Shown here: one piece after another, positions 8,891 through 17,911 of the stretch
Layout of the letters: the number at the start of each line of letters is the position of its first letter
Numbering within the stretch: the stretch's first letter is position 1
NCBI GenBank assembly: GCA_027622905.1
Contig: JAQBVV010000016.1
Coordinates: 1 to 38,546, forward strand
Direction: 5' to 3'
DNA from: Acidobacteriota bacterium
GTDB taxonomy: Bacteria; Acidobacteriota; Vicinamibacteria; Vicinamibacterales; UBA2999
Length of the DNA stretch: 38,546 bases
Notes under the pieces: model-generated
The model's input: the letters and a program-made list of their open reading frames with translations, nothing else
Told to the model about the DNA's origin: nothing
The model's database searches: none
Translations under genes and position numbers: made by a program

Positions 8891-10211
8891 GTTCTTTCAA
8901 CGCCTCAAGAATGGCGGCTCCGGCCGCCGATTGTTCGTAGGTGTGCTGCGTCTGCGCAGCCAGATCCTTCACGGTCACCGTGCCTGCTGTGATCTCGTCC
9001 TCACCCAGCAGGGCCACGAACGGCACGCCGCGTCCGTCAGCGTACTTGATCTGTTTCCCGAGCTTCTCCGCCTCCGGATACACCAGGACTCGCAGCCCGC
9101 AGGCCCGCATCTGGTCGGCCACGCGCAACGCATGCGATGCGGTGGACATGTCGAACATCGCCACCATCACGTCGGCCGGGGCATTCGCCAGCGCCGGGGG
9201 GAACATGCCGCGCTCGGCCATGACGACGAGGATGCGCTCGAGACCCAGCGAAAACCCGCAGGCCGGGATCTCCTGTCCCGAGAACATCCCGATCAGATGG
9301 TCGTACCGTCCCCCGCCACCAAGACTGCCTGGCAGGTCGGCCACCGACACCTCCATGATCGCACCGGTGTAGTACGACAAACCGCGTGCCAGACTGGGAT
9401 CCACACGCATACTGCTCGCCGCGCGCGTGCCGCCGACGAGTCGCACGATCGCCCGCAGATTGTCGAGCGCCGACTGCCCGGGCTCACTGCGAACGTGGGT
9501 CGCCAGCCTGTCCAGCTCTGCGTCGCAACTGCGCGCAGTCGCGTCGGTGCCCGGCCGCAGGTCGAAACACGACAGCAGGGCCGCCCGCGCCTCGGGCTCG
9601 ATGCCCCTCGCGGTGAGTTCGCCCTCCACGCCATCGGCGCCGATCTTGTCGAGCTTGTCGATCGCGACCAGCGCCGGGCCGTGGAGTCCCTCGGCGACAC
9701 CCGCGGCGTCCAGCAGCGCGGTCAGCACGCGCCGGTCGTTGAGCCGGATCACGAAATCACTGAACCCGAGCTCGGTCAGCACGTCGGACACCGCCGTGCA
9801 CAGCTCGGCCTCCACCACCGGCGAGGTCGACCCCAGCAGGTCCACGTCGCACTGATAGAACTCGCGGAAGCGGCCGCGCGCCGGGCGATCGGCACGCCAG
9901 ACCGGTTGAATCTGATACCGCCGGAACAGCCGCGGCAGCTTCGCCTGGTGCTGGGCGACAACCCGCGCCAGCGGTACCGTCAGGTCGTACCGGAGCGCGA
10001 GGTCGGCCTCCCCGGTCTTCTCGTGCTCGCCTCGCTTGAGGATCTTGAAGATGAGCTGGCTGCCTTCGTCCCCGTACTTGCCGAGGAGCGTCGCCAGGTT
10101 CTCGACGGCCGGCGTCTCCAGCGGCTCGAACCCGTAGCGCTGGTAGACGCGCGTGATGACGCCGATGACGTACTCGCGGCGCCGCACGTCCTCCGGCAGG
10201 AAATCGCGCAT
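8883..10211 (-). CDS. hisS: Histidyl-tRNA synthetase (N-terminus probably under-called)
   Basis: This class II synthetase charges tRNA-His. It has motif 2 (FREFYQCDVDLLGS), the two HisA motifs (RGLSYYTG and the GGGRYDHLIG block) and a C-terminal anticodon-binding domain (about 345-430). The first canonical start in frame is ATG at 10211, giving MRDFLPED. Most HisRS proteins have the conserved Arg-Gly before this point, and the upstream in-frame codons here read TEPARG, so translation probably begins further up. No ATG, GTG or TTG is available before the in-frame stop; only CTG codons are. The gene overlaps aspS by 8 bp, and the two synthetases are commonly adjacent. Confidence 0.95.
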   Translation of the reverse strand: MRDFLPEDVRRREYVIGVITRVYQRYGFEPLETPAVENLATLLGKYGDEGSQLIFKILKRGEHEKTGEADLALRYDLTVPLARVVAQHQAKLPRLFRRYQIQPVWRADRPARGRFREFYQCDVDLLGSTSPVVEAELCTAVSDVLTELGFSDFVIRLNDRRVLTALLDAAGVAEGLHGPALVAIDKLDKIGADGVEGELTARGIEPEARAALLSCFDLRPGTDATARSCDAELDRLATHVRSEPGQSALDNLRAIVRLVGGTRAASSMRVDPSLARGLSYYTGAIMEVSVADLPGSLGGGGRYDHLIGMFSGQEIPACGFSLGLERILVVMAERGMFPPALANAPADVMVAMFDMSTASHALRVADQMRACGLRVLVYPEAEKLGKQIKYADGRGVPFVALLGEDEITAGTVTVKDLAAQTQHTYEQSAAGAAILEALKERG

Positions 10212-10248
10212 GCCGCGCGCCGGCTCTGTTCGGGGTTTGGCGCTCGTT

Positions 10249-10770
10249 CTAGACAGAAGGCTGCTCAGTCTGAAAGTCGAGGCGATAGCGCACGTAATTC
10301 TCCGCGTACCACAAGATGGATGCGTCTTCCTCCGGCGTCAGGGCGCGCCGGACCTTCCCCGGCAATCCCATCACCATCGACCCTGGAGGGACAACGAACC
10401 CCTCAGGCACCAGCGTGCCGGCCGCGACGATCGAGCCGGTACCGATGTGGCATCCGTTGAGCAGGATGGCTCCCATCCCGATCAGGCATCGGTCTTCGAT
10501 GGTGCACCCGTGAATCACGGCGCTGTGTCCGATCGTGACGTCATTGCCGACCACCGTGGGATGGGTGTCGCGCATCACATGCACGAGTGTCAGATCCTGG
10601 ATATTGGAGCGGGCACCGACGCGGACATCGTTGACGTCGCCGCGGACCACGACGTTCATCCAGACGCCGCTCTCCGGTCCAATCGTCACGTTACCGATGA
10701 CCTGTGCGCTGGTATCCACAAACGCCGAAGCGTCAACCCGTGGCGAAACACCGCGATGCGACCGAAGCAT
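10249..10770 (-). CDS. Gamma-carbonic-anhydrase-like hexapeptide-repeat protein
   Basis: This 173-residue left-handed beta-helix protein is of the gamma carbonic anhydrase/YrdA/PaaY group. Hexapeptide repeats run from about residue 20 to 140 (VIGNVTIGPESGVWMNVVV and onward). Three histidines in the expected places (LVHVMRD, TIGHSAVIHGC) could bind a metal as in the Cam/YrdA family. Family members are usually cytosolic trimers. Carbonic anhydrase activity is demonstrated only for some, so the function here stays open. It lies between dcd (27 bp upstream) and hisS (37 bp downstream). Confidence 0.88.
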   Translation of the reverse strand: MLRSHRGVSPRVDASAFVDTSAQVIGNVTIGPESGVWMNVVVRGDVNDVRVGARSNIQDLTLVHVMRDTHPTVVGNDVTIGHSAVIHGCTIEDRCLIGMGAILLNGCHIGTGSIVAAGTLVPEGFVVPPGSMVMGLPGKVRRALTPEEDASILWYAENYVRYRLDFQTEQPSV

Positions 10771-10797
10771 GTCTGGATTATAAGAGGTGGCTGGCTG

Positions 10798-11355
10798 CTA
10801 GAGCTTCGGGAGCGTCAGACCGCGCTGCCCCTGGTACTTGCCCTTCTTGTCCGCATACGAGACGTCGCACATCTCATCGCTCTGGAAAAACAACACCTGG
10901 GCGATGCCCTCGTTCGCGTAGACCTTGGCCGGCAGCGGCGTCGTGTTCGAGATCTCCAGGGTGACGTACCCCTCCCACTCGGGCTCGAACGGCGTGACAT
11001 TCACGATCAGGCCGCACCGCGCGTAGGTGGACTTGCCGACACAGACCGTCAGGACATCGCGGGGTATCCGAAAATACTCGATCGTCTTGGCCAGCGCGAA
11101 CGAGTTCGGCGGGATGATGCACACGTCCGCCTGCACATCGACGAACGAGCGCGCGTCAAAGTGCTTGGGATCCACGACGGTGCTGTTGATATTCGTGAAC
11201 ACCTTGAATTCATCGGCGACGCGGATGTCGTAGCCGTACGACGACAGGCCATACGAGATGACCCCGGCGCGCACCTGCTGGTCCTCGAACGGCTCGATCA
11301 TGCCGTGCTCGAGCGCCATCCGCTTGATCCACTTGTCTGCTTTGATCGAAGGCAT
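10798..11355 (-). CDS. dcd: dCTP deaminase
   Basis: Dcd deaminates dCTP to dUTP for thymidylate synthesis, acting as a cytosolic trimer. The 185-residue protein begins [10 protein letters not shown] and has [16 protein letters not shown], the active-site block [10 protein letters not shown] and the substrate-binding region [23 protein letters not shown]. Ending in [13 protein letters not shown], it is a standard full-length monofunctional Dcd. It could in principle be a bifunctional deaminase/dUTPase, but the C-terminus matches the deaminase type. The neighbouring ndk fits nucleotide metabolism. Confidence 0.95.
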   Translation of the reverse strand: MPSIKADKWIKRMALEHGMIEPFEDQQVRAGVISYGLSSYGYDIRVADEFKVFTNINSTVVDPKHFDARSFVDVQADVCIIPPNSFALAKTIEYFRIPRDVLTVCVGKSTYARCGLIVNVTPFEPEWEGYVTLEISNTTPLPAKVYANEGIAQVLFFQSDEMCDVSYADKKGKYQGQRGLTLPKL

Positions 11356-11389
11356 TGGTCAGGGCTCTCGGGAGAAACGAGTGATCACG

Positions 11390-11587
11390 CTAGCGTTTGC
11401 CGAAAAACGCGAACAACAGCGTCAGGACGATGCTCGCGATGATGGACGTGGCCAGCGGGAAATAGAACGAGACGCTTCCCCGCCGGATCGTGAAATCTCC
11501 GGGCAACCGGCCGAGCGGCACGCCAAGATGGATCATGCCCCCCACCGCCGCCAGCACGAGACCGATCACGATCAGGATACGACCCAT
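11390..11587 (-). CDS. DUF2905 small membrane protein
   Basis: This 65-residue protein consists of two hydrophobic helices (about 4-22 and 44-62) joined by a short polar loop containing GRLPGDFTIRRGSVSFYFPLATS. The GRLPGD-I-R-FYFP pattern is the DUF2905 signature, so this is a real small gene and not a shadow. It is a predicted inner-membrane protein of unknown function. It lies between ndk and dcd on the same strand, 34 bp from dcd. Family members are widespread and no biochemical role is known to me. Confidence 0.87.
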   Translation of the reverse strand: MGRILIVIGLVLAAVGGMIHLGVPLGRLPGDFTIRRGSVSFYFPLATSIIASIVLTLLFAFFGKR

Positions 11588-11641
11588 ACCTCTGCCCCGC
11601 GGGTGTCAGCGCCCTCCGCAGCACCCGCCTCGGCGCCGCCC

Positions 11642-12064
11642 TCAGCGCAGTTCGAGCCCCCGGAAGAAATAGCCCAGCTCGAACGCCGCCGTCTCCGGGG
11701 CGTCGGAGCCGTGCGTGGCATTCCGGTCGATCGAACTGCCAAAGTCCTTGCGCAGCGTGCCGGCGTCAGCCTTGCCCGGATCGGTGGCGCCCATCAACGT
11801 GCGCCACTCCGCGATGGCATTGGGCGCCTCGAGCGCAAGAAGCACGCACGGGCCGGATGACATGAAGTCCGTGAGCGCGCCAAAGAAGGGTCGCTCCCGG
11901 TGCACCGCGTAGAAGCCCTCGGCTTCGGCCTTCGTCAGATGCTGCAGCCGCATCGCCCGCACGGTGAACCCGGCCGCCTCGATGCGCGCCAGGACCTGCC
12001 CAGTCAGTCGACGCTCGACGGCATCGGGTTTGATAATCGCAAACGTTCGTTCCATAAGCTCCAT
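11642..12064 (-). CDS. ndk: Nucleoside diphosphate kinase
   Basis: Ndk transfers the gamma phosphate from ATP to other (d)NDPs through a phosphohistidine intermediate. The 140-residue protein has the N-terminal [12 protein letters not shown] block, and the catalytic histidine is H118 in NATHGSD. Two starts are possible: ATG at 12064 (MELMERT) and ATG at 12055 (MERT). The second matches most family members and has a GGAG three bases upstream, so it may be the real one. It lies 19 bp downstream of sucD in the sucC-sucD-ndk arrangement, common in bacteria and consistent with the enzymes working together on nucleotide phosphates. Confidence 0.96.
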   Translation of the reverse strand: MELMERTFAIIKPDAVERRLTGQVLARIEAAGFTVRAMRLQHLTKAEAEGFYAVHRERPFFGALTDFMSSGPCVLLALEAPNAIAEWRTLMGATDPGKADAGTLRKDFGSSIDRNATHGSDAPETAAFELGYFFRGLELR

Positions 12065-12083
12065 CGGTCAGACCGCACGCGGC

Positions 12084-12956
12084 CTACTGTCCGAGTACCT
12101 CGCGCATCTTGATACCCATGTCCGCCGGGCTGGTCACGACATGCACGCCAGCCGCGGTCAATGCCGCCATCTTCTCCGCCGCCGTGCCTTTACCGCCGGC
12201 GATGATCGCTCCCGCGTGCCCCATCCGCCGCCCCGGCGGCGCGGTCTGCCCGGCGATGAATCCCACCACGGGCTTGGTGAACTCACGCGTGATGAAATCA
12301 GCCGCCTCCTCTTCAGCGGTCCCACCGATCTCCCCGATCATGACCACCGCGTCGGTCTCGTCGTCGGCCGCGAACAATCGCAACGCATCGATGAAGCTGG
12401 TGCCAATGAGCGGATCGCCACCGATCCCGATGCAGGTCGTCTGCCCCATCCCTTGCCGTGTCAGCTGGTGGATCGCCTCGTAGGTCAGGGTGCCGCTCTT
12501 GGACACGATCCCGATCCGCCCTTCCGTGCAGATATGGCCGGGAATGATGCCCGCCTTGGCTTTCCCCGCCGAGATGACGCCCGGACAGTTAGGGCCCACC
12601 AGTCGCGTGGGCTTGCCCTTCATGAACGTCGTCGCGCGCAGCATGTCGACGGTCGGAATCCCCTCGGTGATGCAGACGGCGAGCGGAATGCCCGCGTCGG
12701 TCGCCTCCATGATCGCGTCGGCCGCAAACGGCGGCGGTACGAAGATGACGGTGGCGTTCGCGCCGGTCTCACGCATCGCGTCGTGCACGCTGTTGAAGAC
12801 CGGCCAGGACCCGTGCCGGGTGCCACCCTTGCCCGGTGTCACGCCGCCGACAACCGTGGTGCCGTAGTCGGCAGCCTGTTTGGCGTGGAAGGTGCCCTCA
12901 CGGCCGGTGAGTCCCTGTACGATCAGCCTGGTGTTCGTGTCGAGTAGGACAGCCAT
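12084..12956 (-). CDS. sucD: Succinate-CoA ligase (ADP-forming) alpha subunit
   Basis: SucD is the CoA-binding, phosphohistidine-bearing subunit of succinyl-CoA synthetase, which makes ATP (or GTP) from succinyl-CoA in the TCA cycle. The 290-residue protein has the N-terminal CoA-binding Rossmann domain ([21 protein letters not shown]) and the phosphorylated histidine H247 in [14 protein letters not shown]. Length is exactly that of the family. It follows sucC by 14 bp and precedes ndk, all on the minus strand downstream of mdh, forming a small TCA-cycle operon. Confidence 0.97.
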   Translation of the reverse strand: MAVLLDTNTRLIVQGLTGREGTFHAKQAADYGTTVVGGVTPGKGGTRHGSWPVFNSVHDAMRETGANATVIFVPPPFAADAIMEATDAGIPLAVCITEGIPTVDMLRATTFMKGKPTRLVGPNCPGVISAGKAKAGIIPGHICTEGRIGIVSKSGTLTYEAIHQLTRQGMGQTTCIGIGGDPLIGTSFIDALRLFAADDETDAVVMIGEIGGTAEEEAADFITREFTKPVVGFIAGQTAPPGRRMGHAGAIIAGGKGTAAEKMAALTAAGVHVVTSPADMGIKMREVLGQ

Positions 12957-12970
12957 GTGTGACCCGGGCC

Positions 12971-14137
12971 CTACGCCGTTCTGGCAGCCGCCACGACGTA
13001 CTCGGCCGCTTCGCCCATCGAATCAGCTGTCCTGAAATTCAATCCGCTTTCCTTCAGCAACCGTTTCCCCTCTTCGACATTGGTGCCTTCCATCCGAATC
13101 ACGATCGGCACCGGCACGCCGAGCTCCGTCACCGCTGCGATCACGCCCTGTGCGAGCACGTCGCACCGCAGAATGCCGCCGAAGATGTTGATCAGCACGG
13201 CGCGCACGTTCCGGTCGGATGTCAGGATCTTGAAGGCGTTCCGGATCTGGTCAGCGTTGGCCCCGCCGCCAACATCCAGAAAATTCGCCGGCTCCCCGCC
13301 TGACAGCTTGATGATGTCCATCGTCGCCATCGCCAGGCCGGCGCCGTTGACCATGCACCCGATGTTGCCATCCAGGCGAATGTAGTTCAGCGAGAACTTC
13401 GACGCCTCCACCTCCAGCGGATCCTCCTCGGACAGGTCCCGCAACTCCCGCAAGTCCGTGTGGCGATACAAAGCGCTGTCGTCCAGGGACACCTTCGCGT
13501 CGAGCGCCAGCAGACCGCCGTCCTTCGTGAGAATCAGAGGATTGATCTCGATCATCGACGCATCGGACTCGATAAACGCCGTGTAGATCGACTGGAGGAC
13601 CTTGACCAGCTTCTGGGCCGGCCCCGCCGCCAGCCCCATGCCGAAGGCCAGCTTGCGTGCCTGAAACGGCATCACGCCGACCGCGGGATCGATCGTCTCC
13701 CTGAGGATCTTCTCCGGCTCGGAGGCCGCGACCTCCTCGATGTCCATGCCGCCGGCCGCACTCGCAATGAACACGGGCCGGGCGGTCGCGCGATCGATCA
13801 CGAGACTCAGGTAGAGTTCGCGCTCGATCTGCACCCCTTCCTCGATCAGGAGACGGCCGACCTTGCGGCCCTCGGGACCGGTCTGGTGCGTCACCAGCGT
13901 CATCCCGAGTATCTGCTTGGCGATCTGCTCGGCTTCATCCGGCGACTTCGCCAGCTTGACGCCGCCACCTTTACCCCGACCACCCGCATGGATCTGCGCC
14001 TTGACAACGGTGACGCCACCTCCGAGGCGGCGCGCGATCGCGCCCACCTCGTCGGTCGAACCCGCGACTTCCCCGCGCGGCACGGGCACGCCGAACCCCG
14101 CGAGGAGTGACTTGGCTTGATATTCGTGAATCTTCAC
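12971..14137 (-). CDS. sucC: Succinate-CoA ligase (ADP-forming) beta subunit
   Basis: SucC is the nucleotide-binding subunit of succinyl-CoA synthetase. The 388-residue protein begins [22 protein letters not shown], an ATP-grasp domain with the [20 protein letters not shown] loop, and ends with the CoA-ligase-like domain ([44 protein letters not shown]). All expected blocks are present and length is normal. It lies between mdh (25 bp upstream) and sucD (14 bp downstream). Confidence 0.97.
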   Translation of the reverse strand: MKIHEYQAKSLLAGFGVPVPRGEVAGSTDEVGAIARRLGGGVTVVKAQIHAGGRGKGGGVKLAKSPDEAEQIAKQILGMTLVTHQTGPEGRKVGRLLIEEGVQIERELYLSLVIDRATARPVFIASAAGGMDIEEVAASEPEKILRETIDPAVGVMPFQARKLAFGMGLAAGPAQKLVKVLQSIYTAFIESDASMIEINPLILTKDGGLLALDAKVSLDDSALYRHTDLRELRDLSEEDPLEVEASKFSLNYIRLDGNIGCMVNGAGLAMATMDIIKLSGGEPANFLDVGGGANADQIRNAFKILTSDRNVRAVLINIFGGILRCDVLAQGVIAAVTELGVPVPIVIRMEGTNVEEGKRLLKESGLNFRTADSMGEAAEYVVAAARTA

Positions 14138-14162
14138 TGGACGAAGTTCGAAAGTGTATCGC

Positions 14163-15089
14163 CTAGACGCCGATCACGTCGACCAGTTCTTTCACGGACG
14201 CCGCGGACTTCTGCAGCGCGGCATTTTCCTCGGGCGACAGCGTGATCTCGATGATCTGCTCCACGCCTCTGGCGCCCAGCTTGACCGGCACGCCGACAAA
14301 CAGATCCCGGACACCATACTCGCCCTGCAGAAACACGGAGCACGGCAGAATCTTCTTCTTGTCCTTGAGAATCGCCTCGACCATCTGGGCCGCCGCCGCA
14401 CCAGGAGCGTACCAGGCGCTCGTGCCGACCAGCTTGGTGATCTCCGCCCCGCCGTTGGCCGTCCGTACCGCGATCGCGTCGATCTGCTCCTTCGACAGCA
14501 GTTCCGTGATGGGGATGCCCGCCACCGTCGAGTACCGAGGCAGCGGCACCATCGTGTCGCCATGCCCGCCGAGGACGAACGAGTGCACGTTCTCAACCGA
14601 GACGTTCAACTCCATCGCGATGAACGTGCTCATCCTGGCTGAGTCCAGCACGCCTGCCATGCCGATGATCCGCTCGCGTGGAAACTTGGTCAAACGATAG
14701 AGCGCCTGCGCCATCGCGTCGAGCGGATTCGCCACCGGGATCACAATACTGTCAGGGCAATGCTTGACGACCAGCGGTGCGATGCTCTGCATGATGGCAA
14801 AGTTGTCGCGCACAAGGTCGTCGCGACTCATGCCGGGCTTGCGAGGCTTCCCGGACGTGATGACAACAATGTCGGAACCCGCGGCCGCCTCCCAGTCGCT
14901 GCCGCCGATGATCCGCGAATCGGAGCCGAGAATCGGGCACGTCTCGTACATGTCCAGCGCGATACCCGCTGCCTTCTGGTCCGCGATATCGATGACGACG
15001 ACGTCAGCCAGTTCCTTTTCTGCGATGGAGCGCGCCACCGTCGCGCCAACGTTGCCTGCCCCACCGACCACCGTGACTTTGCGTTTCAT
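14163..15089 (-). CDS. mdh: Malate dehydrogenase (LDH-like type)
   Basis: This enzyme oxidises malate to oxaloacetate with NAD+ in the TCA cycle. The 308-residue protein belongs to the lactate-dehydrogenase-like MDH group. It has a Rossmann glycine motif (GGAGNVG), an Asp at the end of the second strand (VVIDIA) favouring NAD, Arg83 and Arg89 in [10 protein letters not shown] that select a dicarboxylic substrate over lactate, Arg152, and the catalytic histidine H176 in GGHGDTM. GAGGAC lies upstream of the ATG as a plausible ribosome-binding site. It is first in the mdh-sucC-sucD-ndk run and is divergent from serA. Confidence 0.96.
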   Translation of the reverse strand: MKRKVTVVGGAGNVGATVARSIAEKELADVVVIDIADQKAAGIALDMYETCPILGSDSRIIGGSDWEAAAGSDIVVITSGKPRKPGMSRDDLVRDNFAIMQSIAPLVVKHCPDSIVIPVANPLDAMAQALYRLTKFPRERIIGMAGVLDSARMSTFIAMELNVSVENVHSFVLGGHGDTMVPLPRYSTVAGIPITELLSKEQIDAIAVRTANGGAEITKLVGTSAWYAPGAAAAQMVEAILKDKKKILPCSVFLQGEYGVRDLFVGVPVKLGARGVEQIIEITLSPEENAALQKSAASVKELVDVIGV

Positions 15090-15372
15090 TGAACTTGTCC
15101 TCAGTTCGCTCGGACCGTCAGGCCCGTTCCAGTTTTCGGGTCACCTGAGCACTCGGTTCGGCCGAGCCCTTAGGGCGAGTCCCGCACACCTACTCCCGAT
15201 TACCCACAGCTTCTGTTGAAAACCCTGTTGAAAAATCTCGGCCGCAGCGGCGAATCCGGCACGAATCCGAACGTTCTAGCGATTTGCACCATCGTGGTGC
15301 GACCCACCCGAGTGCGGCACCCGTCACGTCGACGGCAAACCCAGATTATACTTGCTGGAGTCGTACTCTGAT

Positions 15373-15495
15373 GCTGCCTTTTCAACAGAGCTTCTTCAAA
15401 TTGCTTCTTCAAATTCACACTCTGCTTTTTCAACGCAGCACTCTCAACGCTGCCTTTTCTTTCAACGCTGCCTTTGCAACGCTGCCTCTTCAACG
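15373..15495 (+). repeat. Degenerate tandem repeat, consensus near GCTGCYTYTTCAACG
   Basis: The units GCTGCCTTTT-CAAC, GCTTCTTCAAATT (twice), CTGCTTTTTCAACG and three successive CAACGCTGCCTYT units follow one another with variable spacing. The block is strongly pyrimidine-rich on the plus strand. It sits immediately upstream of serA. It could be a decayed minisatellite-like array or an untranslated leader element. Translation on the minus strand gives a Lys/Arg/Gln-rich sequence that looks like a by-product of the repeat. Confidence 0.7.
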
Positions 15496-15516
15496 ACGGG
15501 CGCTGCGTTTGTCTTT

Positions 15517-15538
15517 CGCATCTCGCATTTCACATTTC
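15517..15538 (+). repeat. Short CGCATTTC-type repeat next to serA start
   Basis: CGCATCTCGCATTTCACATTTC is three degenerate copies of a 7-8-nt unit ending 12 bp before the serA start codon. In translation such tracts give RISHFTF-like peptides. The short low-complexity tract lies where the ribosome-binding site would be expected, and no purine-rich Shine-Dalgarno is visible there. Confidence 0.55.
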
Positions 15539-15549
15539 TGGATACGCCA

Positions 15550-17127
15550 TTGAAAATCGTTATCGCTGACGGTCTCGCCGCCCCGGCACAGGCCCTGCTG
15601 ACCGCTGAAGGGTGGGACATCGATGCCCGCAGCGGTCGAACGCCCGACGAACTCGCGGGCGATCTTGCCGAAGCCGACGGACTCATCGTTCGCAGCGCCA
15701 CGAAGGTGACCGCCGCGATCATCGCCGCGGCGCCACGCTTGCGCGTGATCGCCCGAGCCGGCACCGGTGTCGACAACGTCGACATCGCCGCCGCCAGCGC
15801 GCGCGGCATTGTCGTCATGAATGCTCCCGGCGCCAACAGCATCAGCGTCGCCGAACTGGCCCTGGGCCAGATCCTGTCGCTGGCCAGGCATCTGCCTGCC
15901 GCCGACGCGGCCATGAAGCAGGGCAAATGGGAGAAAAAGAAGTTCCTCGGCGAGGAAATCCGGAACAAGACGCTCGGCCTTGCCGGTCTCGGGCGCATCG
16001 GCCAGGAGGTGGCGCGTCGCGCCGCGGCATTCGGCATGCGCATCATCGCCCACGACCCCTTCATCTCCGAGCAGGTCGCCGGCGACCTGGGCGTGAAGCT
16101 CGTCACGCTGGACGAACTCTTTGCGAGTGCCGACTATGTGTCGCTGCACATGCCGTCGAACGAGAAGACCCGCAATCTGGTCAACGCGGAGCGTCTCGCG
16201 CGGGCACGAAAGGGCATCCGCATCATCAACACCGCGCGGGGTGACCTGATCGACGAAGGGGCGCTGGCCGATGCGCTCGAAGCCGGGCAGGTCGCCGGCG
16301 CTGCGCTCGATGTCTTTCACAAGGAACCGCCGTCCGATCCCCGACTGCAGAACCTCCCACAGGTCGTCGCCACGCCGCACATCGCCGCGTCGACCAGAGA
16401 AGGACAGGAACTGGTGGGGATCGAAACAGCGGCCGCGCTGCGGGACTTTCTTCGAGACGGCATCATCCGCAACGCGGTCAACTTTCCGTCGCTGTCCGCC
16501 GAGGAGTTTGGCCGGCTCCGACCCTTTGTCGAACTGGGCGAGCGGCTGGGCGCGTTCCTGTCCCAGATGAACGACGACCGGGCGCACACGCTGAGCGTCC
16601 GCTACTACGGCGGTCTGGCCGAAGGGCGCAACGACATCATCGTCAACGCCGTACTCGTCGGCGTGTTCACACCCATCCTGTCCTCGGGTGTCACGCTGGT
16701 CAACGCGCGCGCCGTCGCGGCCGACCGCGGCATCGAGATTGTCGAATCACGCAGTTCCAGGACACGAAACTACACAAATCTCCTGTCGGTCAAGCTGCAC
16801 ACGAGCGAGGGCGAGCACTGGGTGGAGGGCGCCGTCTTCGAGCGCGCCAGCCCGCGCGTCGTTCAGATCAATGGGATCAGCGTCGAAGCGCCGCTGGAGG
16901 GCACGATGATCGTGATTCGCAACAACGATCAACCCGGCGTCATCGGCGAGATCGGCACGTTGCTCGGGCGGCACGGCGTGAACATCGCCAACTTTGCGCT
17001 GGGCCGAGACGGGACCAAGGCCGTGGGCGTGGTCATCGTGGACGAGACGTCACCGATTCCGGATTCCGTGCTCGCCGATCTGCGCAAGGTTTCGGCGATC
17101 GAGGACGCCCGCATCGTCAGGGTGTAG
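15550..17127 (+). CDS. serA: D-3-phosphoglycerate dehydrogenase, long form with ACT domain (TTG start)
   Basis: SerA catalyses the first step of serine synthesis, oxidising 3-phosphoglycerate with NAD+. The ORF track extends to 15352, but that part translates the upstream repeats. Homology begins at TTG 15550 (M)KIVIADGLA, giving 525 residues, the usual size of the long form. The NAD motif GLGRIG is at residues 146-151. The catalytic Arg (NTARGDLIDE), Glu (HKEPP) and His (TPHIAAST) are present, followed by the intervening ASB domain and a C-terminal ACT domain (IVIRNNDQPGVIGEIG) that may give serine feedback control. It stands alone, convergent with the next gene. Confidence 0.95.
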   Translation: MKIVIADGLAAPAQALLTAEGWDIDARSGRTPDELAGDLAEADGLIVRSATKVTAAIIAAAPRLRVIARAGTGVDNVDIAAASARGIVVMNAPGANSISVAELALGQILSLARHLPAADAAMKQGKWEKKKFLGEEIRNKTLGLAGLGRIGQEVARRAAAFGMRIIAHDPFISEQVAGDLGVKLVTLDELFASADYVSLHMPSNEKTRNLVNAERLARARKGIRIINTARGDLIDEGALADALEAGQVAGAALDVFHKEPPSDPRLQNLPQVVATPHIAASTREGQELVGIETAAALRDFLRDGIIRNAVNFPSLSAEEFGRLRPFVELGERLGAFLSQMNDDRAHTLSVRYYGGLAEGRNDIIVNAVLVGVFTPILSSGVTLVNARAVAADRGIEIVESRSSRTRNYTNLLSVKLHTSEGEHWVEGAVFERASPRVVQINGISVEAPLEGTMIVIRNNDQPGVIGEIGTLLGRHGVNIANFALGRDGTKAVGVVIVDETSPIPDSVLADLRKVSAIEDARIVRV

Positions 17128-17194
17128 CGTCAGGGAGTTACCGCAGGGTGTAGTCCGCGCCCGTGGGCGGGTGGCGGCGCCGAGGCCGGGACTG

Positions 17195-17758
17195 CTAGGG
17201 TTGGAAGCCGAGGCGCAGCGTCGTGCCGTCGGCGCGCTGGAGTTCGACGGCGTCGCTCTCGATTCGCACCACGCGGTAGAGTCCAAGCACCTCGTCGCCC
17301 TCGCGGACCAGCAGCACATCGTCGGGCGCACTGAGCACCGCGGTTCGCTCGACGCTGGGCCCATCTGGGCCTTCGCGCCGATCCTCCGCCACACCGGCCA
17401 GCGACACGAGTGGAGCCGGCCGCGAGTCGGGGACCGTCTCGGCCGGGCCCGCGGCGGCCGGCGCGGTGATGTCTCCCTGGTCGCCGACCGGGTCCGCTGG
17501 CACGCTCGCGCGCGGCCTGGCAGCACCGAATCGAAACGGATCGCGTTCAGGCCTGGCGTAGGCCGACTCCAGCCGCAGGCGTGCCGCGAGTCGCGCAGCC
17601 TCCCGCTCGATCTCCGACGGCGTCGCAGCCACCGCGTGCGACTGGATGTCACGGGCGGCAATGCCTGGGTCCGGCACGCCTGACGGGGGCGGGGCGGACA
17701 CAACCCACCCAGCCAGTACGGTGGCTCCGGAGACGGCAGCGTAGGCTTTCCAGGTCAT
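17195..17758 (-). CDS. Predicted membrane-anchored protein, PilP/GspC-like
   Basis: This 187-residue protein of uncertain identity has an N-terminal hydrophobic segment (about residues 5-21) that could be a signal anchor, then a Pro/Ala-rich periplasmic linker containing RDPFRFG. The C-terminal region (about 115-187) has the pattern LVSLAGVAEDR...DDVLLVREGDEVLGLYRVVRIESDAVELQ, resembling the small beta domain of PilP or GspC proteins of type IV pilus and type II secretion systems, including the typical (N/D)PF motif before it. No other pilus gene is in the window. I am moderately sure of the fold class only. Confidence 0.5.
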   Translation of the reverse strand: MTWKAYAAVSGATVLAGWVVSAPPPSGVPDPGIAARDIQSHAVAATPSEIEREAARLAARLRLESAYARPERDPFRFGAARPRASVPADPVGDQGDITAPAAAGPAETVPDSRPAPLVSLAGVAEDRREGPDGPSVERTAVLSAPDDVLLVREGDEVLGLYRVVRIESDAVELQRADGTTLRLGFQP

Positions 17759-17897
17759 TAGCGGTCTATCGGTACTCTAGCACTCTCGGCCTTTCGCTCG
17801 TCCGACGACAGGTCCCCTTCGTTCGTGCCCTCTCGGACACCCCGACACCGACAACGTCGCGGCATCCCGCGCGCAAGCGAGCGACCCCTTTTGCGCG

Positions 17898-17906
17898 TGC
17901 TATGAT
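17898..17906 (+). promoter_or_regulatory. Extended -10 element, likely kdsB promoter
   Basis: TGCTATGAT is a good extended -10 (TGnTATAAT-like) motif ending 5 nt before the kdsB GTG. With the usual 6-7 nt to the start point, transcription would begin at or next to the GTG, predicting a leaderless mRNA. No -35 match and no Shine-Dalgarno are visible. This is a motif match only. Confidence 0.4.
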
Positions 17907-17911
17907 TCGCC

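Larger units (their letters stand above)
15090..15549. other. Divergent mdh/serA intergenic region
   Basis: These 460 bp separate divergent mdh and serA and must hold both promoters. No confident -10/-35 pair was found by eye. The serA-proximal half is occupied by degenerate repeats (annotated separately) and is clearly less GC-rich and more pyrimidine-biased on the plus strand than the surrounding genes. ORFs drawn across it (15200-15493 minus; the 5' part of 15352-17127 plus) translate the repeats and have no family resemblance, so I do not call them genes. Confidence 0.6.

Noticed and set aside
15200-15493. 97-aa minus-strand ORF between mdh and serA
   Set aside because: Translates the degenerate repeat; Lys/Arg/Gln-rich, no family resemblance, no ribosome-binding site.
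17128-17194. Hairpin CGCCC-GT-GGGCG as a terminator between serA and the convergent gene
   Set aside because: Short stem in very GC-rich DNA with no T tract on either strand, so no better than background.
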